Shown here piece after piece: positions 28,250 through 37,371 of a stretch of DNA of 64,000 nt. The position numbers were made by a program, and so were the translations under genes. The notes under the pieces are model-generated. The model saw only the letters and a list, made by a program, of their open reading frames with translations, did no database searches and was not told the DNA's origin. The stretch is from CAVPFA01 sp963703655 (GTDB lineage: Bacteria; Actinomycetota; Acidimicrobiia; Acidimicrobiales; Bog-793). The stretch spans positions 310,001 through 374,000 of the forward strand of contig CAVPFA010000003.1 of NCBI GenBank assembly GCA_963703655.1. The letters are read 5' to 3'. The first letter of the stretch is position 1, and each line of letters begins with the position of its first letter.

Positions 28250-28386
28250 ATGTCCTGACCGATCAGCTTCGCGCCGTCCCCGCCCCCACGCACCGACGTG
28301 TCCTCGTCCAGCGTCACACCTGCGAGTGGGCTCACGCCAAACGGCTCGATCAGGCGGGCGATTCGTTCGGAGCGGTCATCGCCCAC
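28246..28386 (-). CDS. possible 46-residue protein coupled to the lipid kinase
   Basis: A short frame reads from GTG 28386 (VGDDRSERIARLIEPFG...) to a stop that overlaps the lipid kinase ATG (ATGA). GGGAGA lies about 8 bases before the GTG. Third codon positions are mostly G or C, as in real genes here. No family is recognised. It would be the first gene of a three-gene message with the lipid kinase and PAP2 phosphatase. Confidence 0.45.
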   Translation of the reverse strand: MGDDRSERIARLIEPFGVSPLAGVTLDEDTSVRGGGDGAKLIGQDI

Positions 28387-28448
28387 CTGATCGTCTCCCT
28401 TCTTCGGAGCTTGAGATCGCCCGGGGCGGCGACTCCGCCTCCTGTCAT

Positions 28449-29024
28449 TTGCCAGCGTGGAGCTGGAAGGTCGGGGGAATTCTCGGTATCACTGACAACA
28501 TCGTGATCGGAAGCGGCGATCCGATCCCGAGCGACATTGCCGAGCGCATCAACAAGGCGTTCGGTCGCAGCGCCCTCGTCGACGATTCCCTGATCAACGT
28601 CTCGGTCGACGGTCACACGGTCTATCTCGACGGGACTGTCGGTTCCTGGTACGCCATGCAAGATGCCGAATACGCAGCATGGTCGGCGCCAGGCGCGAAC
28701 GAGGTGATCGATCGGATGGCAATCGTGCCCTTAGGGGTATTCCGGTTTCTCCTCCCCGGGATCCCCTCCATGTTCCGAGAGCCCAGCTTCGTCCACCCAA
28801 TGCGGAGCTGGGCTTTCGGACTTGCCAATGCGGCGAGGGCAATCCGCCGCTCAGCGGAGCCTGCAGGGCAGACCTGGACAGCGCTGCCCAGGGCGCGCTC
28901 GGGCAGCGAGCGGCTGATATTTACGCGTAGCTTCGGCGAATCCGCGAGAAGGGTTCAGCTATCTGAGGGCGGTCGGAACGCTCCCGGTCACATTCCTGCG
29001 GCAGCGTACGTCAGCAGAATATGA
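28449..29024 (+). CDS. BON-domain protein, probably truncated
   Basis: One BON domain is clear: GITDNIVIGSGDPIPSDI, then INVSVDGHTVYLDGTVGSW and WSAPGANEVIDRMAIVP. This layout matches the second or later repeat of multi-BON proteins, which usually have an earlier repeat and a signal peptide that are missing here. About 95 unremarkable residues follow. A TTG at 28449 or a GTG at 28503 could serve as start, and neither has a good ribosome site. The stop overlaps the sigma-factor ATG (ATGA), which favours real translation of the tail. It may be a truncated remnant. Confidence 0.5.
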   Translation: MPAWSWKVGGILGITDNIVIGSGDPIPSDIAERINKAFGRSALVDDSLINVSVDGHTVYLDGTVGSWYAMQDAEYAAWSAPGANEVIDRMAIVPLGVFRFLLPGIPSMFREPSFVHPMRSWAFGLANAARAIRRSAEPAGQTWTALPRARSGSERLIFTRSFGESARRVQLSEGGRNAPGHIPAAAYVSRI

Positions 29025-29881
29025 ACACGATGGACGTAACCGACTTCGATGCCGAGCGGCCTCGGCTGACTGCGATCGCCATCCGGATACTTGGGTCGAA
29101 GGCCGATGCGGACGACGTGCTGCAGGAGGCCTGGCTGCGGCTCTCCCGCACCGACGACGTCGACGACCTGCCCGCCTGGCTGACGACCGTCGTGACCCGG
29201 TTGTGCCTGGACCAGCTGCGCAAGCGACGGACCAGGTCGGAGGCCGAGGCTGAGGCGCCCACCGATGCCGCGCTCGTCGACCCGGAGGCCGACGCGCTGC
29301 TCGCCGAAAAGATGGGCGGGGCGGTGCAAATCGTCCTCGACGCCCTGGCGCCGGCCGAGAGAGCGGCGTTCGTGTTGCACGATGTCTTCGGTTATCCCTT
29401 CGACGAGATCAGCGCTGTCATGGGACGATCGCGTACCGCCGTACGCCAGCTGGCAAGCCGGGCCCGGCGCAAGGTGCAGGGCACGCCGGAGCCCGCGGCG
29501 TCACAGGCCGCGCGCGCCGAGAGCCAAAGAGTCGTCGACGCGTTCCTCACCGCAGCCCGCGGCGGGGAGCTCGCGACCCTGTTGTCGCTGCTCGCGCCTG
29601 GCGCCGTCATGCGTGCCGACCTGGTCGGGCAGAAAATGGGCACGGATCCGGTGTACGACGGCGCTGCCGCCGTGGCCGCCCGTTTCAACGGCGCCCGGGG
29701 AGCTGCACCTGTCACCATCGACGGCGAGCTCGGCGCCGCCTGGATCCACGCCGGGGCGGTCAAGGTGGCTTTCGTGTTCCACGTCGAGGCGGGCCTGGTG
29801 CGCGAGATCGAGCTGATCGCTGACCCAGACGTGCTGGCCACCATGGACGTCCAACGCAACGAAAGGAAGCAAAGGTTATGA
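29021..29881 (+). CDS. ECF sigma factor with SnoaL-like C-terminal domain (SigJ/ECF41-like)
   Basis: This is an extracytoplasmic-function sigma factor of 286 residues. Region 2 has LTAIAIRILGSKADADDVLQEAWLRL and LPAWLTTVVTRLCLDQLRKRR. Region 4 has LDALAPAERAAFVLHDVFGYPFDEI and the helix GRSRTAVRQLASRARRK. From ~165 on, a SnoaL/NTF2-like domain begins with VVDAFLTAARGGELATLL, as in sigma factors that carry their own regulatory domain instead of using an anti-sigma factor. No anti-sigma gene is adjacent. The stop is shared with the DUF1059 start (ATGA). Confidence 0.92.
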   Translation: MNTMDVTDFDAERPRLTAIAIRILGSKADADDVLQEAWLRLSRTDDVDDLPAWLTTVVTRLCLDQLRKRRTRSEAEAEAPTDAALVDPEADALLAEKMGGAVQIVLDALAPAERAAFVLHDVFGYPFDEISAVMGRSRTAVRQLASRARRKVQGTPEPAASQAARAESQRVVDAFLTAARGGELATLLSLLAPGAVMRADLVGQKMGTDPVYDGAAAVAARFNGARGAAPVTIDGELGAAWIHAGAVKVAFVFHVEAGLVREIELIADPDVLATMDVQRNERKQRL

Positions 29882-30114
29882 AGACTATGACGTGTCAGCA
29901 ATTGGGAGGCGCGTGCGATTTTTCCCACCATGGCATGACCGCTGACGAGGTTATAAAAGCGCAAGATCGACATCTCAAGGAAATGGTCGCGAAGGGTGAT
30001 CCAACGCACGAAAGTGCCTTGAAGGAGATGAAGGGTCGATGGAAGAATCCCATCTCAGGAATGGGTTGGTACAGAAAGGCAAAGCGTGATTTTGCAGGCC
30101 TTCCCGAAGACTGA
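29878..30114 (+). CDS. DUF1059-family small protein
   Basis: The 78-residue protein opens MKTMTCQQLGGACDFSFH-like (here CDFSHHGMTADEVIKA) and ends MGWYRKAKRDFAGLPED, the pattern of DUF1059. It has two conserved Cys and a Cys/His-rich start that could bind metal. Function is unknown. Base composition is lower in GC than its neighbours. Its ATG overlaps the sigma factor stop codon, so it is probably co-regulated with it and may be the sigma factor's target or partner (inference). Confidence 0.85.
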   Translation: MKTMTCQQLGGACDFSHHGMTADEVIKAQDRHLKEMVAKGDPTHESALKEMKGRWKNPISGMGWYRKAKRDFAGLPED

Positions 30115-30235
30115 TCGTTACCGGGCGTTTCGGGGTCGAGATCAGGCGCCACACGAGGCCGCGACGATCTGCTGAGCGCACTCGTCTCTGCAGAACAGAC
30201 GGAGCGAAACTTGGGCCGGGTCTGAGCAGACTCCG

Positions 30236-30346
30236 GATCACGGTCGCAGCGCATTTGCCGAGCTCACGCCCGAAGGCCGGGCGGCCTTCCGCCGGACCGC
30301 TCCGATGTACATCGCCAGCATCAGACGACACCTTGGTGGACGGGTC
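30236..30346 (+). pseudogene. fragment of a MarR-family regulator
   Basis: An isolated stretch reads FAELTPEGRAAFRRTAP then MYIASIRRHLGG, the wing and last helix of MarR-type regulators. The DNA-binding core is missing upstream and the frame runs on into unrelated sequence. It looks like a decayed gene end. Confidence 0.45.
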
Positions 30347-30366
30347 GAGCCGCCAAGGCCGCAGCG

Positions 30367-30738
30367 CTACGTCGGATCCTCGACTAGGGGCTCGAGATGC
30401 CGTGACGGCTCCCTGCGTGGACCAGAGTCGCCGGGTTCGAGGCTTCGTGACGTGAGGCGCCAAGAGACCTCGCCGAGCGTCATCCGCCGACCGGTTGGGG
30501 CGAGGCCTCGCCACGCACCTTGCTGGGTGCCGGTGCAGCGAAGGCGGGCCAGGACCGTGGCTCCGTCGATGACAGGCTCGGTGATCTCTTGGCGCCAGTC
30601 GGGGAACGCAGCGCGAAACTCGCTCGTGCCCGCACCGAAGTCGCCCAGGCTCCCGATCAGGCTGACGGAGCCGAGGTAAGAGAGGTCACCGGGCGCCACA
30701 AGAGGAACCACCCACGCCACAACGAGCGATGGGCGCAT
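30367..30738 (-). pseudogene. fragment of a SnoaL-like ester cyclase
   Basis: FRAAFPDWRQEITEPVIDG, VLARLRCTGTQQGAWRGLAP and GRRMTLGEVSW match the middle of SnoaL-like ester cyclases. The usual N-terminal helices and the final strand are absent, and flanking residues look random. It lies against the hipA stop codon. I read it as a remnant, not a working gene. Confidence 0.45.
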
Positions 30739-32028
30739 TCAGTCCACAGCGCCCTTCGTCTCGATCAACCGCAAGCATCTGGACGCTCGATCAGAGACCA
30801 GACCGACCAGTCGGCTGGGTAGCGGTCGATCCAGCTCTCGGATTTCTGGAACCTCGGCAGCGTCGGCAAATGCCCCCGGCGCGAGGGAGGCCAGCTCCCG
30901 CACGCGAGCGACAAGCGCGCCGGCGTCGACGCCAAGGTCCAGGGCGGCATCTGGCCATATGTTTCGATAGGGAAAGACTCGGTAGTCGCCACCGATCTTC
31001 ATCGCTGACCGAAGCTTCTTCTCGTGCGTGCCATATGGAAGCGCCGAGGAAACGTCGTAGAGGGGAGCCAGGCGCACCTGGTTGTCGGCGAGCAGGAGCG
31101 AGTAGTTCTTGGCATGGGCATCGGTGCCCGCTATGAGCCAGTTCCAGATCAGGGCGTCGGCGAACCGTCCCACGGCGTCGTCGGCGACCTGCGGCGGCAT
31201 CGCCCGACGCAGGAGTTTGGCGATGTCCGCGGGTCCCGGCCCACCCTCATTCTGGTACTTGCGAGATGGTGGTATCCCGAGCGCTTGGCAGAGGTCCTCT
31301 TGATGAACCCGAACGATCTGGCCTCCTTTTGCGATGCGGTCATACCGATAGACGATCACGGCCGACTCGGCGCCGAAGTGGGCGACGTTTGAGCGAACAG
31401 CAACGAGCCCCGCGCGCCGGGCGGCGTCTAGGCAGAGATGCTCGTTCAGATCGTGATCGTCGAATCCGGCAACCGCAGGCTTGAGGATGTGGGTTGTCGG
31501 GGTGGAGCCGGATGGCACTCCCCAGCGCCCATCCCGGAACAGCAGCGCGGTCTTCGCCTGGGCTCCTGCGAGGCTGAACTGGCCAGTGAATGATTCGCCG
31601 AGCCACGCGGTCGAATCTTCCCGAAGTTCCCGAATCCGCTGCGCAACGTCGTCTTCGCTGAGCCATGTGACACCACTGGGGCAAGCCAGGACGCGGTCGA
31701 TCTCCCCCGGTGGAGCAAACTGCACCGCTCCAGCGCAGTCCTCGCCGATCGGAGTGCCGAAAAGGGAGAAGGGCGACGACGACACATGAAAGTGCCGGGC
31801 CCACCTGGCCACGACGGCGTCGTTGTCGGGGAGAAGCCCCCACAGCCACGGACCGATGACGTGGTCGGGATGCGATCGAACCTGGACTGGCATTGCCAGA
31901 GAGAGCGGGGTTGCGTTGAGCCGGTGTCGGTACTCGTCGCTGTAGTCGAAGCGGAGCTTGCCTCCCTGGAGGCGGACGAGGGTTCCGACGAGCGCCCCGT
32001 CCAGTAGAACCACTAAAGAGTCAGGCAT
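30739..32028 (-). CDS. hipA: HipA-family Ser/Thr kinase toxin
   Basis: The 429-residue protein is a type II toxin kinase, and in studied cases it phosphorylates glutamyl-tRNA synthetase or related targets. The N-terminal subdomain shows GTLVRLQGGKLRFDY and WLWGLLPDND. The ATP-site Gly/Ser loop is FSLAGAQAKTALL, with the lysine in THILKPAV. The catalytic Asp and metal site are IAGTDAHAKNYSLL and APLYDVSSAL. All kinase residues look intact. The ATG shares its first base with the hipB stop codon (TGATG), the normal antitoxin-before-toxin order. Confidence 0.93.
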   Translation of the reverse strand: MPDSLVVLLDGALVGTLVRLQGGKLRFDYSDEYRHRLNATPLSLAMPVQVRSHPDHVIGPWLWGLLPDNDAVVARWARHFHVSSSPFSLFGTPIGEDCAGAVQFAPPGEIDRVLACPSGVTWLSEDDVAQRIRELREDSTAWLGESFTGQFSLAGAQAKTALLFRDGRWGVPSGSTPTTHILKPAVAGFDDHDLNEHLCLDAARRAGLVAVRSNVAHFGAESAVIVYRYDRIAKGGQIVRVHQEDLCQALGIPPSRKYQNEGGPGPADIAKLLRRAMPPQVADDAVGRFADALIWNWLIAGTDAHAKNYSLLLADNQVRLAPLYDVSSALPYGTHEKKLRSAMKIGGDYRVFPYRNIWPDAALDLGVDAGALVARVRELASLAPGAFADAAEVPEIRELDRPLPSRLVGLVSDRASRCLRLIETKGAVD

Positions 32029-32306
32029 CAGCGGCGGTACTCCTCCAACAAGGAGTCCAGATTGACCGACCGGTTTGAAGAGGTGTCGGCACTGCTCCCC
32101 TGCTCAACAGCGTCGAGACCGAGACCGAGCGCGTCGAGGACGCGGATTACAAGGCCAAACTCGACACTTGTCTTACCGCCCTCGAAAGCGTTGATCCACT
32201 CGCGAGAAACGCCGGCTTTGGCAGCTAGCTCTGCTTGGCTGAGACCCAGGTCTTGCCGTCGACCTCGGGCCGTTGCTGCAAGATCGCGCATGGAGTTGAT
32301 CTGCAT
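32028..32306 (-). CDS. hipB: HipB-type antitoxin, XRE helix-turn-helix repressor
   Basis: The 92-residue antitoxin is a DNA-binding repressor that neutralises HipA. The HTH is LGLSQAELAAKAGVSREWINAFEGGKTSVEF. The C-terminus, LDSLLEEYRR, is the kind of tail that contacts the toxin. ATG 32306 (MQINSMRDL) follows AAAGGTG with 5-base spacing. Three palindromic operators lie 41-110 bp upstream, which fits auto-repression. Confidence 0.93.
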   Translation of the reverse strand: MQINSMRDLAATARGRRQDLGLSQAELAAKAGVSREWINAFEGGKTSVEFGLVIRVLDALGLGLDAVEQGSSADTSSNRSVNLDSLLEEYRR

Positions 32307-32346
32307 ACAGGCACCTTTACCTAGGTACGTCCTCAGGGAGCGAAGA

Positions 32347-32416
32347 GTGGACGTTCGTTCACTATCATAGTATATGTACGATCGTCCATATTCACCCGAT
32401 GTGATCGTACGTCCAC
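32347..32416. promoter_or_regulatory. three evenly spaced hipBA operators
   Basis: Three 16-bp imperfect palindromes lie at 32347-32362, 32374-32389 and 32401-32416, with start-to-start spacing of exactly 27 bp. Their shared form is RTGNNCGNNCGNNCAY. For example, the third reads GTGATCGTACGTCCAC. A fourth, half-matching site overlaps the hipB ribosome site at about 32319-32334. An AT-rich TATACT/TATGAT stretch on the minus strand between the first and second sites is a candidate -10 element. The arrangement matches cooperative HipB binding. Confidence 0.7.
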
Positions 32417-32466
32417 AAGTTCCGATCCCACCAGGCGGGTTACCGACGTGGCTACGATCTCCGCTG

Positions 32467-33009
32467 TCAGTCGACAGCGAGTGGCGCCGTGATCCCGAGG
32501 TCGTAAACGAGCGCATCGCCGGCGACGCGTACGCCCTTGGTTGGCGCGTGGAGAGTGAGCCGACCATCGTGCATAAGGTGGACCACCTCGATGCCTCGTA
32601 CGAGCAGGAGGTAGTCGGCCAGAAGACGCCGGTGACAGCGCCACCACACCGACTCGCTGCACATCACCGCAACCAACTCACGATCGGTGAGCGTCAGGAG
32701 TTCCTCGACGCCTGTCAGGAAGGCAGGCGTCTCCATGTAGTCGGCATAGCCTCGGAATGCATCGTGGCGCAGCGCGACATGCTTGGAATGAGCCGCAGGT
32801 CGGCGCCGCCCGCCCAAGTCGCGGATCCAGGCGTAGCCAACTCCCGCGGCTGGCACCCACCGTTCCATCTCTTCCCGTCCGAACTGTGGGTTGCGGCGGC
32901 TGCCGGGAAACAACCGCACGTCAACTACTTGACCGATATGCGCATCGTCGAGCAATGCGGCGAATGTCTCGGCGGGGAGCGTGCCGTGCCCAACGGTCCG
33001 CACCGTCAT
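32467..33009 (-). CDS. DUF488-family protein
   Basis: The 180-residue protein is a DUF488 member. The start TVRTVGHGTLPAETFAALL, the strand VVDVRLFPGSRRNPQF, and the Cys/Glu/Trp cluster MCSESVWWRCHRRLLADYL are all characteristic. No reaction is established for the family. Lengths and motifs are complete, so it should be functional. It is the same strand as hipBA but separated by the operator region, so it is probably not in that operon. Confidence 0.9.
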   Translation of the reverse strand: MTVRTVGHGTLPAETFAALLDDAHIGQVVDVRLFPGSRRNPQFGREEMERWVPAAGVGYAWIRDLGGRRRPAAHSKHVALRHDAFRGYADYMETPAFLTGVEELLTLTDRELVAVMCSESVWWRCHRRLLADYLLLVRGIEVVHLMHDGRLTLHAPTKGVRVAGDALVYDLGITAPLAVD

Positions 33010-33127
33010 CTAGACCCTGCCCATTGGCCTGCCATCATGTCCGATATCCGATCCGCCCGAGCAAGCTGAATTGAAGCGGTTCATCCGCATCGTCGCGTGG
33101 ACATCATCGGTGCAGGCGTTTCAGGCT

Positions 33128-33997
33128 CTATCGCCAAGTTTGTGCTGCTCGGCCGAGGGTCTCACTCACCTCGGTTCTTAGCAGCGTGGCCAGGGACGCC
33201 GCCGTGACCTCGCCGGACCCGAGAGGATCGGTTGCGTGAAAGCAATCCCAAAGGCGGACCAGTCCGTTCTCACCGTCGGCGTCGAACATCTTTGCCGCGA
33301 GTCGCTGCCATCGGTACTGGTACCAGACGTAGTTCAGCGGGCTCATCGGATGATCATCACCCCTGTAGTGGGCTTCGAGCTCCTCCAGCGTGCTGTATCC
33401 CTCGGCGCGCATCCGAGCGGCGAGGCGCCGACTCTGCGCTCCTACGGTGGAGAGCACCTCAAGCGCGTTCAGACTTTCCGGCTGCCTCGTTGCGACGAAC
33501 GCATGAAGGGCCAGGTTGGCGAAGATCTCGCCCAACCAGAAGGTCGGCAACCTGAGATCTCCGAGCATTTCGAAGGCGTGGCCGAGCTCATGGATCGTAA
33601 CGAGGTCAAAAAACGGTTGCAGATCCAAGCCATCTGCTCCGTCGGGGTATGTCGCGAGCAATCTGGTATAACCGCGCGGCGACGTGTCGCGAATGTCCTG
33701 TGCCATTGCGATCCAGAAAGCTCCGCCTCCCGCGGGCATCACCACGATGCCGGGACGGATCTGACCGCCTTCATCGTTAAAGAATGGCAGCCCGTATGGC
33801 TGCCTGCTCTCCCAGTCCGTCTCGTCGGCCACGATGACGGCGATGTCGGGCTCGACTCCTGAAAACAGGCGACTGAAGTAGACGTAGGCGTCCGCAGCGA
33901 CATCGGCAGCGGCACGCGCACGAACCAGTGAGCCATCGCTGTAACGTACGTCAAACGGATAGCCGCCCAGATGAGCGAGCCCTGATCCCAATGCCAT
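33128..33997 (-). CDS. putative zinc metallopeptidase (HELGH), unknown family
   Basis: The 289-residue protein carries TIHELGHAFEM near residue 145, a His-Glu-x2-His zinc motif. LGEIFANLALHAF follows about 25 residues later and could supply the third ligand Glu, the gluzincin pattern. No signal peptide or transmembrane helix is obvious. The N-terminal region has alternating strands and helices that I cannot place. The start is uncertain: ATG 33997 is used, but the 240 bp upstream on the same strand holds another open, protein-like frame (with a tract LDDEERLARFHGWHW), so the gene could begin further up after a frame break. Confidence 0.6.
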   Translation of the reverse strand: MALGSGLAHLGGYPFDVRYSDGSLVRARAAADVAADAYVYFSRLFSGVEPDIAVIVADETDWESRQPYGLPFFNDEGGQIRPGIVVMPAGGGAFWIAMAQDIRDTSPRGYTRLLATYPDGADGLDLQPFFDLVTIHELGHAFEMLGDLRLPTFWLGEIFANLALHAFVATRQPESLNALEVLSTVGAQSRRLAARMRAEGYSTLEELEAHYRGDDHPMSPLNYVWYQYRWQRLAAKMFDADGENGLVRLWDCFHATDPLGSGEVTAASLATLLRTEVSETLGRAAQTWR

Positions 33998-34239
33998 CCG
34001 TGAAACCTAGCTAGCCGCTCCTCGTCGTCCAGCGCGAGCACTTCTCGGTCATAGCTGCTACGCCGCTTTTCGGTCAGCACGAAAATGCCCATCCTTCGTT
34101 TCGACGGCGAACACACGGGTGGCCTCGTCAGCGGATAACCACGTCTGCTTGCGGTCCGAATCGAAGAGCTCGGGTAACGATGGCGAACCCGTCACCATTG
34201 GCTCCCTTGGCGCTGGTAACCAGGACCGGGGTCATAGGA

Positions 34240-37030
34240 CTACGAACTCGACTCCGGAGGTTTGATCGCCCCACGTCTGGTGTCTAGCGCTCGCGACAGC
34301 TGGTTGCGCGAGGTGAGGTCCAATTTCGCGAAGACCTTTTTCAAATGATATTGAACGGTGCGTGCACTGATGAACAGGCGGGTGCCGATCTCGGGGTTGG
34401 ACAGCCCCTCGCTGGCCAACCGGGCGACCTTGGCCTCCTGGGCGGTCAGCTCATTGAGGATCGCAAGGTTGCGCTTCCGAACCGTCTCCCCGGTGGCACG
34501 GAGTTCGCTCGCTGCTCGCGCCACAAAGGCGTCCATCCCCATTTCGGCAAACATGTTGTGAGCCGTGCGAAGTCGGCTCCGCGCCTCGGCGCGCCGCTTC
34601 TCGCGTCGCAGCCATTCGCCGTAGAGGAGATGTGCACGGGCGAGCTCACCGCGGATTTTCGTCTGGTCAAGCCGGTCGATCGTCTCCCGGTAAGCGGCTT
34701 CTGCATCGGCGCCAACGCTGAGCAATGCATGACTTCTGGCTTCAATGCCCAAGGCCCAATCCGACCCGGCCGCCTGCGTTGTGACGGCCAGATCCCGAAA
34801 GGCGCCATTGGCAAGCACGGATTGCCCACTGCGAGTCGCTCCCTCGACGAGTTCGACGAGCACACCCCAGGGCTCTACGCCCATCGCGGCTGGGTAGCCT
34901 CGCGCGATCTCAGCCGATCTGGCAGCCTCCTCGTACCGGCGGAGGCTGTTGCCGAGCATCGCCTCGGCGAAACCAGTGATGATGAGCCCGAACCCTTCGG
35001 GGCGACGGAGCGCTTCTGCAGTGGTTGCTTGCACTAAGGCGAGCACTTCGGACTCGCGGCCTTGCCAGGCGGCAAGCAACAATGCGCCATAGGGGGCGGA
35101 TGGGATGCCGGTCGACTCCGTAACGGCATTTACCGCTTCGAGCATGACGGCCGCGGCTGGTAGGTCGCCCATGAGAACGTGAGCCCCCAGTACGCGTCGC
35201 CAGCGCCAAAGGAAGCGTTGCCAGCGCGCCTGAGTCCCGGGCCATGTCGACGTGGTGGATCGTGTCCAAGGTCTGCTCATCCCAGAGATTGCCTGCAACG
35301 ATGTGAGCGAGCCAAAGCCAACGCAGCTGTTCGGGGAGGATTTCGCGTTGGTTGAACGCTCTCACAGCCCGTCTCAGTAGGGGCATCGCCGCCGTATACC
35401 CATCCGTGAACCGCACGGCCAAACCGTGGAGGAGGAGGTCGGCCGGAAGCTGATCTTGCGGCATCTGTACCGCTCGCGCCGCTCGAGCGGCTTCCGTTAG
35501 GCCATCCCCTACAGCGAGGTGGCCGGCGAACATCGCTGCCATCAGGGCGTCTAAGTACGTCTCACACGCCAGTCGAGGGTTGACAGGCTCCAGCCGCCTC
35601 GCCGCGTTGAGGAGCAGCCAGACTGAGTCGCCGCCGCGCGTCACGGTGAAAGAGACCTGGGCGCGGAGTAAGTCAACCCCCGCTCGTTGATCCGGGTCGT
35701 ACGGGCCAGCTTCCGCGAGATTAAGTAGGGCGATTGCCCGGTCAGGTGCACCGGCGTGGAGCGAGGCTTGGGCGGCGGCCAGTGCCCGCCCCGACCGTTG
35801 TGCGGGATCGGGCGTAAGCGTCGCGGCCCGATCGAGGAAAGCGGCTCCGGCGGCCAGGCCTGCGCGGGCCTGCGCCCGGCCGGCCGAGCGCTCGAGCTCA
35901 GAGGCGACGCTCTCGTCGGGCCCGGGGGCAGCGTGGCCGAGGTGCCACGCGCGGTGGTCGGGGTCGGTCTCCGGATCGGTGGCCTCGGCCAGGGCGCCAT
36001 GCACCTGTTGTCGCTCCTGGACCGACGCGGCGCGGTAGACGGCCGAGCGCACCAGCGGGTGTCGGAACCGTACCCGGGCGCCGATCTCGGCCAGGCCCGC
36101 ATCGGCGGCCGGCCGCGCCGCGTTGGCGCCGATCCCCAATAGTGCGGCGGCCCGCCACACCAGTACTGGGTCACTGAGATGTTCGGCCGCGGCCACCAGC
36201 AGTAGGCGCCGGGCCTCGGGCGGCAACGCGACGGCCCGACGCCGGAAGCTCTCCTCGACGCTGCCCGGTAGTGCCGACGCCCCCGGCATTCCGAACCCGC
36301 CCGCCAGCTCCGCTGCTGTCAGGCTTCGTGGAAGCTCTAGCAGCGCCAGCGGGTTGCCGCCCGCCTCTGCGACGATCCGATCGCGTACCCGCTCGTCAAC
36401 CTGCCCAGTCAGCACCGAGCCCAGCAACACCTGGGCGTCGTCGTCCGCCAGGCCCCCGACCGCCAGATTCGCCAGCCCCGTCAGCTCAGCACTCGGGGTA
36501 CGGGCCCCAAACACCAACCCGACGGACTCCGTCCCCAAGCGGCGCGATACGAATGCCAACACCTGCGCCGAGGCCTGGTCCAGCCACTGTTCGTCGTCGA
36601 TCAGGCACACGAGTGGCCGTTCCGCCGCCACCTCTGCCAGCAGGCTCAGCACGGCCAGGCCCACCAAGAACCGGTCCGGCACCGGGCCAGCCTCCATCCC
36701 GAACGTGACATTCAGCGCATTGCGTTGGGCCGCTGGGACCGTGTCGAGGTGGTCCAGCAGCGGTACGCACAATTGGTGCAAGGCTGCGAACCCGAACTCC
36801 ATCTCGGACTGCACCCCCGCCACGCTGACCACACGGCAGCCGGACGCCCGTCCCGCCACGTACTCGAGCAGCGCTGTCTTGCCCATACCGGCCTCGCCGT
36901 GCAAGACCAGTGCCCGGCTGACGCCCCCGCGGACATCGTCGAGGAGCCGGTCCAGTACACCCCGCTCCGCGTCGCGGCCGATGAGGTCGGCTGCGTGCCG
37001 GCGGATCGGGGAGGGCGTTGGCTGCTGCAC
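34240..37030 (-). CDS. LuxR-family ATP-binding regulator (LAL/MalT type), one frame break
   Basis: The ~930-residue regulator has an N-terminal AAA/NTPase domain, with Walker A HGEAGMGKTALLEYVAG near residue 50 and Walker B CLIDDEQWLD. A long TPR-like helical middle follows. The C-terminal LuxR HTH is LTAQEAKVARLASEGLSNPEI and ISARTVQYHLKKVFAKL. The frame steps once near 35205 at a G5 run (four Gs would restore RTGAHVLMGDL), so a consensus error is likely. GTG 37030 is used, and the frame is open to 37237. It faces the 37-41 kb catabolic genes, which it probably controls. Confidence 0.88.
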
Positions 37031-37371
37031 CCCGCCAACGCTAGATCGCAACTGGCGGTTCCATCGGGTGGCCCGCCCAAGGACATCTCGACTTCGTGCT
37101 CCAGATGGGTCGTCTCGACTCGCGCTCGTCTCGCCAACCCGCTCACGATGTCCCGGACAACCATCTCGTTTCGTCGCCAGGGGGATAGACACCGCAAAAG
37201 GGTCGCTGTCAGCCATTCTCGGCCACACACGGTGCAACTAGCCAGTCGGACTGTGCAGCTGGCGGATTCGACAACGGGTCGAAGGCGCCACGATTAATCC
37301 ATGCCTGCCGGGAAGCCCTAGAGGCAGCCCGATCGTAAGACTCCCGGCCCAACCGACAGAAAGGGCATCAA
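37031..37371. other. divergent control region, 340 bp
   Basis: No gene is visible. The interval separates the LuxR-type regulator from the catabolic cluster and should hold both promoters. A loose inverted repeat (GCCAG ... CTGGC around 37240-37265) and an AT-rich ATTAATCC near 37294 are the only notable points. The AGAAAGGG ribosome site of the next gene is at 37357-37364. Confidence 0.5.
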
